DNA from: Spartobacteria bacterium
GTDB lineage: Bacteria; Verrucomicrobiota; Verrucomicrobiia; Chthoniobacterales; UBA6821
DNA length: 64,000 bases
Direction: 5' to 3'
NCBI GenBank assembly: GCA_947471565.1
Contig: CANIVT010000003.1
Location: 1 to 64,000, forward strand
The notes under the pieces are model-generated. The model was not told where the DNA came from. It made no database searches and saw nothing but the letters and a program-made list of their open reading frames with translations. Position numbers and translations under genes: made by a program. Position 1 is the first letter of the stretch. Each line of letters starts with the position of its first letter. This document shows positions 62,862 through 64,000 of the stretch, one piece after another.

Positions 62862-64000
62862 TTAATCCCGACCGGGAAGCACTGTGATGCCATCCACCAT
62901 TCTGCAGGAATGGACTGCAAAGCTGTCGCTATAGGCTGGATGGCTGCGGGGATATGCGGTGGCCACGGCCTCGCGCAGTGCCTGTTCGCTTTCTGGAAGC
63001 ACAAGGGCTCCACTGGCACCCTTGTCCCCACCTCCTAGCATCCGTTCGCCCAGAACACCCGGCACCGTGCGTGCGATATCGCACATCGTTTCCAATTCCC
63101 GACCCGATATTTCATATTCGTCCCGGAGGCCCAAACCATCCTCACGGAAAATTTTCCCCACTCTGGATATGTCGCCCTGCTGCCATGCTCCGAGCATCTC
63201 TACGAATCGTTTCTGGGCGCCGAAAAGATACTGCAATCTTTTGCAAAGATGAGGATGACTGGTGCCGAACTTTGAGAGGATTTTTGAATACAAGTCCGCG
63301 TCTTGAACCTCTGCAAGTGCACTGATTCCAAATTCTTTGCAAAGACCTACCAACTCTCGGCATTCAGCGACACGAATGCTGAATGTGGACTTTTCCAACC
63401 CGGGCCTCATCGTGCCGGTATCAAGACTCATGATCCTGAAGTCGGGAGCCTCCGAACCGAGCGGGACATGCCTGATGGATCGTGTCGATGGAATGTAATG
63501 CGTTCCCATTCCTGCCTGCGCAAAGAGAATCATGATCTGGTCAAGATTGCCGCATGGGGAGCCGATGTAGTCATTCTCCACGGCTTGAGCAAGATCGACG
63601 GTTCTCATGTCACGGCCAAGGGGGATGCCGTTGATTTCCGCCAACGAGAGCATGAGGTTGAGTGTGAGCGAAGCCGAGCGGGACATGCCGCCGCCGGGTA
63701 TGTTTCCATGAATCACGGCGTCCATGCCGCGTGTCAGGTTATACCCCTCCCTCTTGAGGACCCAGGCAACGCCAAGCGGAAATCTGGCCCAGGAATCCCC
63801 GTCCATACCGGGTTCGGGAATGGCATCTAGGGGAAAATCAATAAGGCCGTCCGCAGCGAAATTTCCGCTGAAGAGGCGCAGTCGGCCAGTGTCATTGGCC
63901 TTGTAGGCCATCCAGATAAAGCGATCGGTTCCGACGCCGAAGAGTTCGGTGCCGTTGTAGTCTCCGTGCTCGACCCCCAGGCAGAAACGGGATGAGGATC
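62862..64000 (-). CDS. galK: Galactokinase (5' end beyond the window)
   Basis: The frame stays open to the right edge, so the N-terminus is cut off. At the edge the protein reads LGVEHGDYNG, the galactokinase signature. GHMP motif 2 follows as IPGGGMSRSASL, then DLAQAVENDYIGSPCGNLDQ, and GGGDKGASGALVL is motif 3. It phosphorylates galactose with ATP. With galT it forms a Leloir pair. Confidence 0.93.
   Translation of the reverse strand, partial: SSSRFCLGVEHGDYNGTELFGVGTDRFIWMAYKANDTGRLRLFSGNFAADGLIDFPLDAIPEPGMDGDSWARFPLGVAWVLKREGYNLTRGMDAVIHGNIPGGGMSRSASLTLNLMLSLAEINGIPLGRDMRTVDLAQAVENDYIGSPCGNLDQIMILFAQAGMGTHYIPSTRSIRHVPLGSEAPDFRIMSLDTGTMRPGLEKSTFSIRVAECRELVGLCKEFGISALAEVQDADLYSKILSKFGTSHPHLCKRLQYLFGAQKRFVEMLGAWQQGDISRVGKIFREDGLGLRDEYEISGRELETMCDIARTVPGVLGERMLGGGDKGASGALVLPESEQALREAVATAYPRSHPAYSDSFAVHSCRMVDGITVLPGRD

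Noticed and set aside
1-64000. CRISPR arrays, integrases, transposase genes, prophage genes
   Set aside because: No array of spaced direct repeats and no transposase, integrase or phage structural frame was seen; the only mobile-element signal is the MITE-like element.

Overview
The window looks like chromosomal DNA of a Gram-negative member of the Verrucomicrobiota (PVC group). The evidence is a 5'-cut secretin of the Amuc_1098 type in the first 2.2 kb, a PEP-CTERM protein, Kdo transferase (waaA), two MCE lipid-transport systems, and the general gene content. Base composition is moderately GC-rich and even. I see no phage, plasmid, autonomous insertion sequence or CRISPR array. Both edges cut a gene: the secretin on the left and galactokinase on the right. 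Phylum placement is inference from protein resemblance, not from a phylogeny.

Layout. 1-7.8 kb: secretin, coaE-rho (overlapping), rhomboid protease, lipid kinase, rsmD-waaA. 7.9-16.0 kb: a PHP/glycosyltransferase fusion behind a DUF2334 deacetylase, ftsH, a metallo-beta-lactamase-fold hydrolase, 5-formyl-THF cyclo-ligase and an AI-2E-type transporter. 16.05-16.32 kb: a 274-bp element with 22-bp inverted termini (MITE-like). 16.3-26.4 kb: a DnaJ-like protein, then a leftward exopolysaccharide block (beta-barrel, wza, wzc, uxs, ugd), a proline-rich secreted peptide and a PEP-CTERM protein. 26.5-34.7 kb: tRNA-Leu(CAA), a rhodanese, and a tight leftward run ftsK, HTH-membrane protein, rimO, mlaE, mlaF, mlaD, nucleotidyltransferase. 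34.8-39.6 kb: manA, a PqiA-PqiA-PqiB group with an ion-channel-like protein, rpiB. 39.6-45.0 kb: a FUSC/HlyD/YtcA efflux operon divergent from tolC plus a DUF4239 protein. 45.1-50.4 kb: HupE-like protein, a metal ABC ATPase and permease without a binding protein, murI, an orphan amino-acid-type binding protein and an orphan nuoA. 50.5-55.7 kb: a histone-H1-like protein, an unusual phosphatase-serine hydroxymethyltransferase fusion, zwf-opcA. 55.7-64 kb: a leftward sugar and cell-wall cluster galK-galT-nagA-PBP1A-like, then a secreted alpha-L-fucosidase and an SGNH hydrolase.

How it fits together. Much of the window serves the envelope: lipid A core addition, two phospholipid transport systems, a capsule or exopolysaccharide supplied by UDP-glucuronate and UDP-xylose enzymes, peptidoglycan synthesis and precursor supply, and protein quality control (FtsH, rhomboid). 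Galactose, GlcNAc-6-P, mannose-6-P and fucoside enzymes point to growth on polysaccharides.

The observations most worth a second look are: (1) a low-molecular-weight protein-tyrosine-phosphatase domain joined in frame to serine hydroxymethyltransferase; (2) a class A penicillin-binding protein whose glycosyltransferase motifs are intact but whose three transpeptidase motifs are all altered; (3) the MITE-like element; (4) a PHP/GT4 fusion with a partly degenerate metal site; (5) a Rho factor without the usual RNP1 motif; and (6) a secreted proline-rich peptide with a possibly leaderless, palindrome-flanked promoter.
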